The notes under the pieces were generated by a model. The model did not search any database. It was given only the letters and a program-made list of their open reading frames with translations, and had not been told where the DNA came from. A DNA stretch of 32,139 bases from Actinomycetota bacterium (lineage in GTDB: Bacteria; Actinomycetota; Actinomycetes; Propionibacteriales; Propionibacteriaceae), in contig JAIUOS010000037.1 of assembly GCA_020161755.1 (NCBI GenBank), positions 1 to 32,139 of the forward strand, written 5' to 3'. The stretch's first letter is position 1. Each line of letters begins with the position of its first letter. The position numbers and the translations under genes were made by a program. Positions 21,146-28,422 of this stretch are shown in pieces.

Positions 21146-21985
21146 GTGATGCAGTTCAGCCTTGGCGAGTTCGTCCCGGTCGCGGACGGTGTGCTGGTGG
21201 CCGTCGCCGAACCCGCCGGGGTCAACATCGGCCTGGTGGTGGGACCGTCCGGGTGCCTCGTGGTCGACACCGGCTCCTCCCCCGAGCAGGGTGCGGAGAT
21301 CCGCCGTGCGGCCGAGGCGGCCTCCGGGGTGCCGGTGGTGGCCGCGGTGGTCACGCACTGGCACTACGACCACCTGTTCGGCCTGGCCGCGTTCACCGAT
21401 GTGCCGGGCTGGGCGCACGAGAGCGTGCCCGACTGGCTGGGTGCCGAGGAGTGCCGGCAGGACGCGGTCGCGCTGGGCGTCGAACCGTCCGCGCTGGTCC
21501 CGCCGTCCCACACGTTCGCGCTGGCGAAGGTGCTGGACGTGGGCGGACGCCGCGTCGAGGCCGTCCACTTCGGACGCGGCCACACCGACGGCGACGTGGT
21601 GGTAATCGTGCCGGACGCCGGCGTGATCTTCACCGGCGACCTGCTGGAGAGCGCCGGCCCGCCCGACTTCGGCGACGACTGCCACCTGCGGGAATGGCCG
21701 AGCGCGGTGGACGGGATCCTCGGGCTGGTCGCGGAGGACACCGTGCTGGTGCCCGGCCACGGGCGTCCGATGGACCGGCTGAAGGCGTTCACGCAGCGCG
21801 CGGAGATCTCCGGACTGTACGGCCAGGTCGAGCACCTGGTCGGACGCGGCGTCCGGATCGAGGCGGCCTACGAGGCCGGTGAGTGGCCCTTCGACGAGGC
21901 CACCGTCCGCGCAGCGCTGCCGATGGCCTACGCCCAGCTCGCCGCCGAGGGCAAGGTTCCCCGCACCCAGCTCCCCTTGGTCTGA
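21146..21985 (+). CDS. MBL-fold metal-dependent hydrolase
   Basis: A 279-residue metallo-beta-lactamase-fold protein with HWHYDH at 71-76, His146 in GRGHTDGD, Asp165 in FTGDLLE and a late His in LVPGHGRPMD, a complete dinuclear metal site. Similar small secretionless MBL proteins are hydrolases of unknown substrate; neither a beta-lactamase signal peptide nor a glyoxalase II C-terminal pattern is seen. GTG at 21146 directly precedes an ATG in frame; the GTG is chosen because TAGGCT lies 6 nt upstream, giving a leaderless mRNA. It is divergent from hrcA and followed by a 68-bp perfect palindrome. Substrate unknown. Confidence 0.9.
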   Translation: MMQFSLGEFVPVADGVLVAVAEPAGVNIGLVVGPSGCLVVDTGSSPEQGAEIRRAAEAASGVPVVAAVVTHWHYDHLFGLAAFTDVPGWAHESVPDWLGAEECRQDAVALGVEPSALVPPSHTFALAKVLDVGGRRVEAVHFGRGHTDGDVVVIVPDAGVIFTGDLLESAGPPDFGDDCHLREWPSAVDGILGLVAEDTVLVPGHGRPMDRLKAFTQRAEISGLYGQVEHLVGRGVRIEAAYEAGEWPFDEATVRAALPMAYAQLAAEGKVPRTQLPLV

Positions 21986-21998
21986 CCTGAGCCCGCCT

Positions 21999-22066
21999 CC
22001 ACCTGCCGAGTTGTCAGAATCTCAGGTCGCTGGAGCGACCTGAGATTCTGACAACTCGGCAGGTGG
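21999..22066. repeat. Perfect 68-bp palindrome (TTGTCAGA family)
   Basis: Arms 21999-22031 and 22034-22066 are 33 nt each and perfectly complementary around a GG centre. The element lies between the convergent MBL and DUF5302 genes, so it may act as a bidirectional terminator. Inner sequence TTGTCAGAATCTCAGG and the CGCTGGAGCG centre recur at 10670-10723. Confidence 0.92.
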
Positions 22067-22082
22067 GTGAGCGGTGGGTGGG

Positions 22083-22265
22083 CTAGCTGCCGCCGCCGGC
22101 CTTCCGCCGGAACATGCCGCCGCCACCCTGGCGTCCGCGTTCGGCGGGGCCCTTCTCCTTGTGGTGGCCGCCGTCGCCGACCGCGCTGTCGCTGGCGTGC
22201 TGCTTGCGCTCCAGGGCCTCGCGCATCCTGGCCTTCAGGTCCTCGTTCGGGTCTTTCTCGGCCAT
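22083..22265 (-). CDS. DUF5302 family small protein
   Basis: A 60-residue basic, hydrophilic protein starting MAEKDPNEDLKARMREALER with an amphipathic helix, then a Gly/Lys-rich, His-containing tail ending MFRRKAGGGS. It matches the small actinobacterial DUF5302 family, of unknown function. The ATG at 22265 has GAGGAG 6 nt upstream. It follows the phosphatase gene on the same strand with a 65-bp gap and converges on the MBL gene. Likely intrinsically disordered, possibly nucleic-acid binding judging by charge alone. Confidence 0.8.
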   Translation of the reverse strand: MAEKDPNEDLKARMREALERKQHASDSAVGDGGHHKEKGPAERGRQGGGGMFRRKAGGGS

Positions 22266-22330
22266 GGCGTTCTCCTCAGCGTTCCCGGTGGTACCCGCCA
22301 CACTCTGCCACCCCGCCGCGGCGCCGACAA

Positions 22331-23101
22331 TCAGTCGCCGAACAGGGCGTCCCGAGCCACCTGCCACAGCTGGGGGTCGGTGGCCGACAGCAGCCGCCGT
22401 CCGATCGTCGCGGCACTGTAGGGAGCGCCGGTGTCGGTGGCGATGCGTCCCCCGAGCTCGGTGACCATCAGGGCGCCGGGCAGGTGGTCCCAGGGGAACA
22501 TCGAGCGGTAGCACAGGAAGTCGACCTCGCCCTCGATCAACTTCGGGTAGTCGATGCCGCACGAGCCCCACGACCGCACCAGCCGCACCTCGGCGTGCTC
22601 CTCGCCGGGCACGGGCAGGTAGCTGGCGCCCAGCGGGACGCTGCGCGGGCTCGGCGGCGGCGGGCTCAGCGGCTCACCGTTGCAGGTGACGCCGGCGCCG
22701 CGCTCGGCCACGTAGAGCCGACGGTGGATCGGCTGCCAGATCCAGCCGCGGACGGTCTCGCCGCGGCACACTTCGGCGATCATCACCGCGAAGTCGGGAC
22801 GCCCGCGGGCGAAGTTCCGGGTGCCGTCCACCGGGTCGATCACCCACGCATGCTCGGCGCCGGGCAGCGCGTCCAGGCTCCGCGGATCGGTGAACACGCC
22901 TTCCTCACCGACCACCAGCACCCCCGGGTCGGCCGCGCGCAGCACCCGTGCGATCTCGACCTCGGCCTCGCGGTCGGCGACGGTGACCAGGTCGCCGGGC
23001 TTCTTCTCCTCGATGTCGCCGGAGTCGAGCGTGCCGAACCGCGGCAGGATCAGCCGGTCCGCCACATCGGCGAGGAGATCCGCTACCTCATCGGTCTGCA
23101 C
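22331..23101 (-). CDS. Inositol monophosphatase family phosphatase
   Basis: Mg2+-dependent sugar/inositol phosphatase fold, 256 residues. Metal and substrate motifs are present: Glu in VVGEEG (about 64-68), WVIDPVDGTRNFARG (about 86-100) and the late WDHLPGALMVTELGG. Family members include inositol-1-phosphatase, histidinol-phosphatase (HisN) and 3',5'-bisphosphate nucleotidase; the sequence does not decide among them, so no symbol is given. GTG at 23101 was chosen because AGGAG lies 7 nt upstream. A -10-like TAGCCT at 23141-23146 falls at the edge of the longer open frame (start 23140), arguing against that start. DUF5302 follows downstream. Confidence 0.9.
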   Translation of the reverse strand: MQTDEVADLLADVADRLILPRFGTLDSGDIEEKKPGDLVTVADREAEVEIARVLRAADPGVLVVGEEGVFTDPRSLDALPGAEHAWVIDPVDGTRNFARGRPDFAVMIAEVCRGETVRGWIWQPIHRRLYVAERGAGVTCNGEPLSPPPPSPRSVPLGASYLPVPGEEHAEVRLVRSWGSCGIDYPKLIEGEVDFLCYRSMFPWDHLPGALMVTELGGRIATDTGAPYSAATIGRRLLSATDPQLWQVARDALFGD

Positions 23102-23140
23102 GACGGAACTCCTGAACTGGCCGGGTGTGGGGCGCTTCAC

Positions 23141-23146
23141 AGGCTA
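23141..23146 (-). promoter_or_regulatory. -10-like TAGCCT upstream of the phosphatase gene
   Basis: TAGCCT on the minus strand, placed about 40 nt before the chosen GTG at 23101; the UTR contains the AGGAG site. Same hexamer as upstream of both DUF3352 genes. Confidence 0.4.
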
Positions 23147-23196
23147 GCCACACCACGGACGCGCATCGCGCGTCGTCCGTCCCTCAGTCTCCGGGC

Positions 23197-24018
23197 TCAG
23201 GGCGTGGTAACGAAGTCGATCAGCCGCTCGACCTCGCGCGGCAGCGCCGGGTCGAGGTCGTTCCAGGAGCGGACGCGGCCCAGGATCCACTTCCAGGTCG
23301 CGGCGATCTCGGCCTGGTCGCGGGCGGTGCGGCCCAGCGCCACGCTCGCGCCGGCCTTCCACTCGATGTCGCGGGGCACGTTCGGCCAGGCGTCCAGACC
23401 GAGGCGTTCGGGCCGGACGGCCTGCCAGATGTCGATGAACGGGTGGCCGGTCACCAGCACGTCCGCGGTCGGCAACTGGGCGACGATCCGCGACTCCTTG
23501 GTACCGCTCACGAGGTGGTCGACGAGGATGCCGAGCCGCCGTCCGGGGCCCGGGGCGAACTCGGCGACGATGGCGGGCAGGTCGTCGATACCGCCGAGGT
23601 ACTCCACCACCACGCCCTCGTGGCGCAGGTCGTCGCCCCAGATCTTCTCGACCAGTTCGGCGTCGTGGCGTCCCTCGACGTAGATCCGGGACGCCGCCGC
23701 GACCTTCGGCCCGGTCGGCTCCCCCACCCGCGAGCCGGACGCGGTGTGCGTGGGCCGGACGGGGGCCGCGACCCGTGGCGGCGGCACCAGGCTGACCGGG
23801 TGACCGTCCAGCCAGAACCCCGGCCCGAACGGGAAGCTCCGCCGCTTGTCGTGGCGATCCTCCAGCACGACCAGCCCGTTCTCCCACCGCACGATCGCCC
23901 CGCAGAAGCCGGACGTCGGGTCCTCCACGACCAGCCCGACGCTCACCGGCTGCTCCACGGTCACCGGCTTGCCGGCGCGTTGCCAGCCGGCCTTCAGGAC
24001 GTCGTCGGAGTAGCGCAT
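23197..24018 (-). CDS. DUF3097 family protein
   Basis: A 273-residue soluble protein of the actinobacterial DUF3097 family, function unknown. An N-terminal part with YSDDVLKAGW, VEDPTSGFCGAIVRWENGLVVLEDR and FPFGPGFWLDGHPV is followed by a basic linker. The C-terminal half contains RIYVEGRHDAELVEKIWGDD, LGILVDHLVSGTKES and DVLVTGHPFIDIWQAVRP. The VEGRHD and LVDHLV motifs resemble the Glu and Asp motifs of Toprim domains, which suggests a nucleic-acid role by analogy only. ATG at 24018 follows TAGGGT by 6 nt, so it is likely leaderless. A 95-bp gap separates it from the phosphatase gene. Confidence 0.87.
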   Translation of the reverse strand: MRYSDDVLKAGWQRAGKPVTVEQPVSVGLVVEDPTSGFCGAIVRWENGLVVLEDRHDKRRSFPFGPGFWLDGHPVSLVPPPRVAAPVRPTHTASGSRVGEPTGPKVAAASRIYVEGRHDAELVEKIWGDDLRHEGVVVEYLGGIDDLPAIVAEFAPGPGRRLGILVDHLVSGTKESRIVAQLPTADVLVTGHPFIDIWQAVRPERLGLDAWPNVPRDIEWKAGASVALGRTARDQAEIAATWKWILGRVRSWNDLDPALPREVERLIDFVTTP

Positions 24019-24024
24019 CCGCCC

Positions 24025-24030
24025 ACCCTA
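24025..24030 (-). promoter_or_regulatory. -10 element of DUF3097 gene (leaderless promoter)
   Basis: TAGGGT is followed by 6 nt and then ATG at 24018, with no Shine-Dalgarno. Confidence 0.5.
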
Positions 24031-24063
24031 GGGCGACGCCCGCCGACAGCAGCGCCGGACGCG

Positions 24064-24090
24064 CCCCCGACGGACCGAAACGGTCCGGGG
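24064..24090 (-). terminator. Hairpin at the end of the liv operon
   Basis: CGGACCG-AAA-CGGTCCG is a perfect 7-bp hairpin, extendable by CCC/GGG across a bulge, starting directly after the livF stop. Likely terminator of the liv transcript; no U-run. Confidence 0.6.
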
Positions 24091-24798
24091 TCAGTCGGCG
24101 CCGAGATAGGTGCGGCGGACGCGGTCGTCGCCGAGCAGGTTGCGACCGGTGTCGGAGAACATGATGTGGCCCACCTCGAGGACGTAGCCGCGGTCGGCCA
24201 GCGACAGCGCGGCCTGGGCGTTCTGCTCGACCAGCAGGATCGTCACGCCGTCGGCCTGCAACTCCCGGATCGTCCGCATGATCGTCTGGGTCATGATCGG
24301 GCTCAGGCCCATCGACGGCTCGTCCAGCATCAGCAGCGTCGGACGGCTCATCATCGCCCGGCCGATCGCCAACATCTGCTGCTCCCCGCCGGAGAACAGG
24401 CCGGCTGCCTCCGAACGTCGCTCCCCCAGCACCGGGAACAGGTCGTACACCCGGTCCATGTCCGACTTCACCCCGGACGCGTCCTTGCGCGAGAACGCCC
24501 CCAACTTGAGGTTGTCCTCCACCGACATCTGGCGGAACAGCCGCCGTCCCTCGGGCGACTGCGCGATACCACGCTCCACGATCTTGTGGGCGGGGACGCC
24601 GTCGAGCCGCTGGCCCTCGAACCAGATCTCGCCCGACACCAGCGGCAGCAGTCCCGACAACGCGCGCAGCGTGGTCGACTTGCCGGCGCCGTTGGTGCCG
24701 AGCATGGTGACGATCTGGCCCTTCTCCACGCTGAAGGAGATGCCCTTGACCGCGTTGACGCGGCCGTAGGCGACCACCATGTCCTTGACCTCAAGCAT
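24091..24798 (-). CDS. livF: Branched-chain amino acid ABC transporter, ATP-binding protein LivF
   Basis: One of two cytoplasmic ATPases energising branched-chain amino acid uptake. 235 residues with Walker A GTNGAGKST at about 34-42, the Q-loop region SPEGRRLF, signature FSGGEQQML, Walker B LLMLDEPSMGLSP and H-loop neighbourhood LLVEQNAQAALSLADRGYVLE. The VEQN sequence is typical of LivF rather than LivG. ATG at 24798 overlaps the livG end by 8 bp. Last gene of livK-livH-livM-livG-livF, followed by a hairpin. Confidence 0.95.
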   Translation of the reverse strand: MLEVKDMVVAYGRVNAVKGISFSVEKGQIVTMLGTNGAGKSTTLRALSGLLPLVSGEIWFEGQRLDGVPAHKIVERGIAQSPEGRRLFRQMSVEDNLKLGAFSRKDASGVKSDMDRVYDLFPVLGERRSEAAGLFSGGEQQMLAIGRAMMSRPTLLMLDEPSMGLSPIMTQTIMRTIRELQADGVTILLVEQNAQAALSLADRGYVLEVGHIMFSDTGRNLLGDDRVRRTYLGAD

Positions 24799-25663
24799 CA
24801 GCGGGCCCCTCCCCGTCCTCGGTGCCGGGTTCGGGCGTGGCCGGTTTCGTCGAGGGCAGTTCCTCGGCCGGCGAGCCGATGTAGGCCTCGATCACTCGCG
24901 GGTCGTTCTGGACGACGTCCCCGGAGCCCTGCACCAGTACCTCGCCCCGCACCAGGCAGCAGACCCGGTCGCACAGGTTGAAGATGAACCGCATGTCGTG
25001 CTCGATCACCAGCACCGCCAGCCCGAGGTCACGGATCCGGAAGATCAGGTCCTCGGCCTGCCGCGTCTCCTGCGGGTTCATGCCGGCGGTCGGCTCGTCC
25101 AGCAGCAGCAGCTTCGGTTCGGTGGCCAACGCGCGGGCGATCTCGAGCCGCCGCTGGTCGCCGTAGGGCAGGTTGCGGCTGAGCATGTCCGCCGAAGCGG
25201 TCAGTCCGACGAAGGCGAGCAACTCCCGCGCGCGCTCGGTGGACTCCACCTCCTCGCGCCGGTGCCGCGGCAACCGGAAGACCGCGTCGATCGCGTTCGT
25301 CTTCGTCCGCGTGTACATGCCCACCATGACGTTCTCCAGCGCGGTCATGTTGTGGAACAGCCGGATGTTCTGGAACGTCCGCGCCATGCCCGCCCGCACC
25401 ACCAGCCGCGGCTGCGGCGGCAGCAGCTCGCCGGCGAAACGCACCTCGCCCGAGGTGGGCTTGTACAGGCCGGTGAGGCAGTTGAAGAACGTCGTCTTGC
25501 CGGCGCCGTTGGGACCGATCAGACCGAAGATCTCGCCCGGGTGGACGACCAGCGAGACGTCGTTCACCGCCGTCAGGCCGCCGAACCGCATGGTCACGTG
25601 GGACGCCTCCAGCAGCACCGTGCCGGTGTCGACGTGGTGCCCCGCGCTCGCTACCTGGCTCAT
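24791..25663 (-). CDS. livG: Branched-chain amino acid ABC transporter, ATP-binding protein LivG
   Basis: Second ATPase of the Liv importer, 290 residues. Walker A is GPNGAGKTTF, followed by LivG-type NCLTGLYKPTSGEV and ARTFQNIRLF; signature LPYGDQRRLEIARAL, Walker B LLLLDEPTAGMNPQET and H-loop VLVIEHDMRFI. The N-terminal 20 residues and a 20-residue acidic, Pro-rich tail (EELPSTKPATPEPGTEDGEG) are extensions. ATG at 25663 overlaps the livM stop as ATGA. Heterodimer partner of LivF. Confidence 0.95.
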   Translation of the reverse strand: MSQVASAGHHVDTGTVLLEASHVTMRFGGLTAVNDVSLVVHPGEIFGLIGPNGAGKTTFFNCLTGLYKPTSGEVRFAGELLPPQPRLVVRAGMARTFQNIRLFHNMTALENVMVGMYTRTKTNAIDAVFRLPRHRREEVESTERARELLAFVGLTASADMLSRNLPYGDQRRLEIARALATEPKLLLLDEPTAGMNPQETRQAEDLIFRIRDLGLAVLVIEHDMRFIFNLCDRVCCLVRGEVLVQGSGDVVQNDPRVIEAYIGSPAEELPSTKPATPEPGTEDGEGPADA

Positions 25664-27390
25664 AGCTCGAACCCCTTCCGCTCGGGGTTGAAGTGGGCGT
25701 GGTGGGTGATCAGGTCCTCCTCGACGTCGGTGGCAAGTTCCTCGTCCTCGGCGTGGAACTCCAGCTGGCGTCGCTCGTCGGCGATGATGCCTTCGGGACG
25801 GAACCGCATCATGAACACCATCAACAGGCCGAACAGCAGCAGCCGGTAGTCGGAGAAGAACCGCAGCTTCTCGGGCAGCAGCTTCAGGATCGTGGCGCCG
25901 ATCAGGACGCCGGTCACCGTGCCCATGCCGCCCAGCACCACGGCGGCCAGCAGGAACGCCGACTCCAGGAACACGTACTGCTCGGGGGTCACCGACACGT
26001 CGTGGTGCGCCTTCACCGCCCCGGCCACGCCGGCGAGGAACGCGCCACCGGCGAACGCCAGCAGCTTCAGCGCGAACGTGTTCACGCCCATCGCCTCGGC
26101 AGCGAGCTCGTCCTCACGGATCGCCACCCAGCCCCGACCGATCCGTGAGTAGTTCAGGTTCATGAACACCACGATGATCATCGCGATCACCACCAGCATC
26201 AGCCAGTAGTAGTTCGCGAAGCGTCCGATGTCGACGCCGAGGATGACGTGCGGGTCCCCGAAGTCGAACCCGAACAGGTTCAGGTCGGGGATGCCGGGAA
26301 TGCCGGACGACCCGTTGGTCAGGTTCGGGCCGTCGGACCCGTCCAGGTTGTTCATCGTGATCCGGAAGATCTCGCCGAACGCCAGCGTCACGATCGCCAG
26401 GTAGTCGCCGGACACCCGCAGGGTGGGCGCGCCGATCAGCAGGCCGAGCAGGGACGCCACGGTGCCGGCGATCAGCACGGTCACGATGAACGGCGGATGG
26501 AAGTCGATCGTCGCGAACGCCGACTCCGACAACACGGCCGCGGTGAACGCACCGGCGCCGAGGAACGCGATGTAGCCCAGGTCGAGGAGGCCGACCAGGC
26601 CCACCACGATGTTCAGGCCGAGGGCGGTCGCGGCGAAGATCAGCACCTGGGAGGCGATCGACATGTTCGCGTCCGAGCCGTTCTGGGTGAATGGGAAGGC
26701 GAACGCGACCACGAACGCCGAGAGCACCAGCACCCGGTTGTTGTTCGCCGCCGCCAGGCCGAGCCAGGCGAATGCGCCGACCTGCCGCAGCACCAGCACG
26801 ATGCCGACCGCGAAGGCCGCGAACACCAGGAAGTCGCCGGCATCGTCGAGGCTGAGCGCGTAGGCGGCGGTGAACAGCAACACCGCCATCAGGACTGCGA
26901 TCACCGTGATCTGCAGCCAGCGGGGGCTCTTCAGCCGGTCTAGCGTCGGTTCCGGCGAGTCGGGCAGGAACAGCGTGGCCGCCACGGCCAGCACGGCGCC
27001 GACCAGCGCGACCCAGCCGCCGGGCTCGACATTGATCAGCCCGCCGAGCTCGATCGCGATCGCGGCGAGCGCCACGACGACCACACCCAGCGCGGCCAGC
27101 GAGGCCGTCTTCGCCGAGGTGTTCCAGGCCAGGGCCTTCGCCCAGCGGCCCAGCCGCTGCTTGCCGACCAGCGGTACCGCCAGCAGGAGCAGGGCGAGCA
27201 CCGGCAGGATCACGAAGAACAGCTGCAGGGGGGACGGCGCGCCGTAGAACGTCATGTCGTCCAGTGCGTCGCTGCCGTAGGACCACGGCAGCAGGATCGA
27301 GACGATCATCGCCACCGCGCCGGCGATGCCGACCGCGCGGGCCGGGTAGCGGAAGCGGACCTTGGTCTCGTCGGGGATCACGACTCTCAT
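25660..27390 (-). CDS. livM: Branched-chain amino acid ABC transporter permease LivM, N-terminally extended
   Basis: Membrane permease of the Liv importer. The C-terminal part (about 230-545) is a standard BPD_transp_2 domain: ALGLNIVVGLVGLLDLGYIA, then YSRIGRGWVAIREDELAAEAMGVN (ATPase-contact loop) and AGVAGAVKAHHDVSVTPEQY. At 576 residues it is much longer than the roughly 320-420 residue E. coli type. The first 220 residues add about six further membrane helices (for example LQLFFVILPVLALLLLAVPL and WVALVGAVLAVAATLFLP). The acidic C-terminal tail is soluble. ATG at 27390 overlaps the livH stop as ATGA; the open frame further upstream is antisense-type sequence within livH. Confidence 0.94.
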   Translation of the reverse strand: MRVVIPDETKVRFRYPARAVGIAGAVAMIVSILLPWSYGSDALDDMTFYGAPSPLQLFFVILPVLALLLLAVPLVGKQRLGRWAKALAWNTSAKTASLAALGVVVVALAAIAIELGGLINVEPGGWVALVGAVLAVAATLFLPDSPEPTLDRLKSPRWLQITVIAVLMAVLLFTAAYALSLDDAGDFLVFAAFAVGIVLVLRQVGAFAWLGLAAANNNRVLVLSAFVVAFAFPFTQNGSDANMSIASQVLIFAATALGLNIVVGLVGLLDLGYIAFLGAGAFTAAVLSESAFATIDFHPPFIVTVLIAGTVASLLGLLIGAPTLRVSGDYLAIVTLAFGEIFRITMNNLDGSDGPNLTNGSSGIPGIPDLNLFGFDFGDPHVILGVDIGRFANYYWLMLVVIAMIIVVFMNLNYSRIGRGWVAIREDELAAEAMGVNTFALKLLAFAGGAFLAGVAGAVKAHHDVSVTPEQYVFLESAFLLAAVVLGGMGTVTGVLIGATILKLLPEKLRFFSDYRLLLFGLLMVFMMRFRPEGIIADERRQLEFHAEDEELATDVEEDLITHHAHFNPERKGFEL

Positions 27391-28346
27391 GCGCGGTCCA
27401 CCACCTTCGCGCCGAGGAGGCCCTGCGGCCGGAAGACCAGGACGAGGATCAGCAGCACGAACGCCCACACGTCCTTCCACGCCGAGCTGCCGAACTGCCC
27501 GGGGATGAACGTCGTGGCCATCGCCTCGGTGACGCCGAGGACGAGGCCGCCGACCACCGCGCCGTTGATGTTGCCGATGCCGCCGAGGACGGCGGCGGTG
27601 AACGCCTTCAGGCCGGCCAGGAAGCCCATCCGGAAGCCGATGTTGCCGTAGCTCAGGCCGTGCGCGACGCCGGCGATCGCGGCCAGACCGGCGCCGACGG
27701 CGAAGGCGGCCATGATCACCCGATCGACGTTGATGCCCATCAGCCGGGCGGTGTCGGGGTCCTGGGACGTGGCGACCATCGCACGTCCGGTCTTGGTGCG
27801 GTTCACGAAGAACCACAGGAACACGGTGCAGACGACAAGCGCGCCGACGGTGAACACCGCGGACATCTGGATGGTGACCCCGCCGAGCTGGATGATCTCA
27901 CCGGAGATGCCGTGGACCACCGGGAACGGGATCGCGCTCTTGGCGTCCGGGAAGCCGGGGATGCGGCCGTAGAACAGTCGCACGAACTCCTGGAGGAACA
28001 CCGAGACGCCGATCGCCGAGATCAGGGGCGCGAGGCGGGGCGCGTTGCGCAGTGGCCGGTACGCCAACCGTTCGGTGAGCAGCGCCACGGTCACGGACGC
28101 GATGATGCCACCGATGATCATCACGGGCAGCAGCACCAGGATCGAGAGCGGTGCGCTCCAGTCCGTGGGCTGCCCGAGCACCATCCAGGTGGCGTAGGCA
28201 CCGAAGGCGCCGATCATGAAGATCTCGCCGTGCGCGAAGTTGATCAGCTGGACGATGCCGTACACCACGGTGTAGCCGACAGCGATCAGCGCGTACAACG
28301 AGCCCAGCGACAGGCCGTTGATCAGTTGCTGGAAGAAGAGTTCCAC
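27387..28346 (-). CDS. livH: Branched-chain amino acid ABC transporter permease LivH
   Basis: Integral membrane permease, 319 residues with about eight helices. Diagnostic LivH segments are GLSLGSLYALIAVGYTVVYG, LINFAHGEIFMIGAFGAY, the contact loop TKTGRAMVATSQDPDTARLMGIN and AVLGGIGNINGAVVGGLVLG. Start is GTG at 28346. It follows livK after a 76-bp gap containing a strong hairpin and overlaps livM by 4 bp. Forms the channel with LivM. Confidence 0.96.
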   Translation of the reverse strand: MELFFQQLINGLSLGSLYALIAVGYTVVYGIVQLINFAHGEIFMIGAFGAYATWMVLGQPTDWSAPLSILVLLPVMIIGGIIASVTVALLTERLAYRPLRNAPRLAPLISAIGVSVFLQEFVRLFYGRIPGFPDAKSAIPFPVVHGISGEIIQLGGVTIQMSAVFTVGALVVCTVFLWFFVNRTKTGRAMVATSQDPDTARLMGINVDRVIMAAFAVGAGLAAIAGVAHGLSYGNIGFRMGFLAGLKAFTAAVLGGIGNINGAVVGGLVLGVTEAMATTFIPGQFGSSAWKDVWAFVLLILVLVFRPQGLLGAKVVDRA

Positions 28347-28379
28347 GGTGGGCAGTACCCCTTTGGTCTCGCGAAGACG

Positions 28380-28415
28380 CCTGTTGGCGCCCGCCCGAGG
28401 GCGGGCGCCAACAGG
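28380..28415 (-). terminator. Hairpin between livK and livH
   Basis: A perfect 17-bp inverted repeat (28380-28396 with 28399-28415) begins 8 nt after the livK stop. Such a structure after a binding-protein gene commonly gives partial termination or 3' protection, so that the binding protein is made in excess of the membrane components. Confidence 0.75.
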
Positions 28416-28422
28416 CCCGGGA

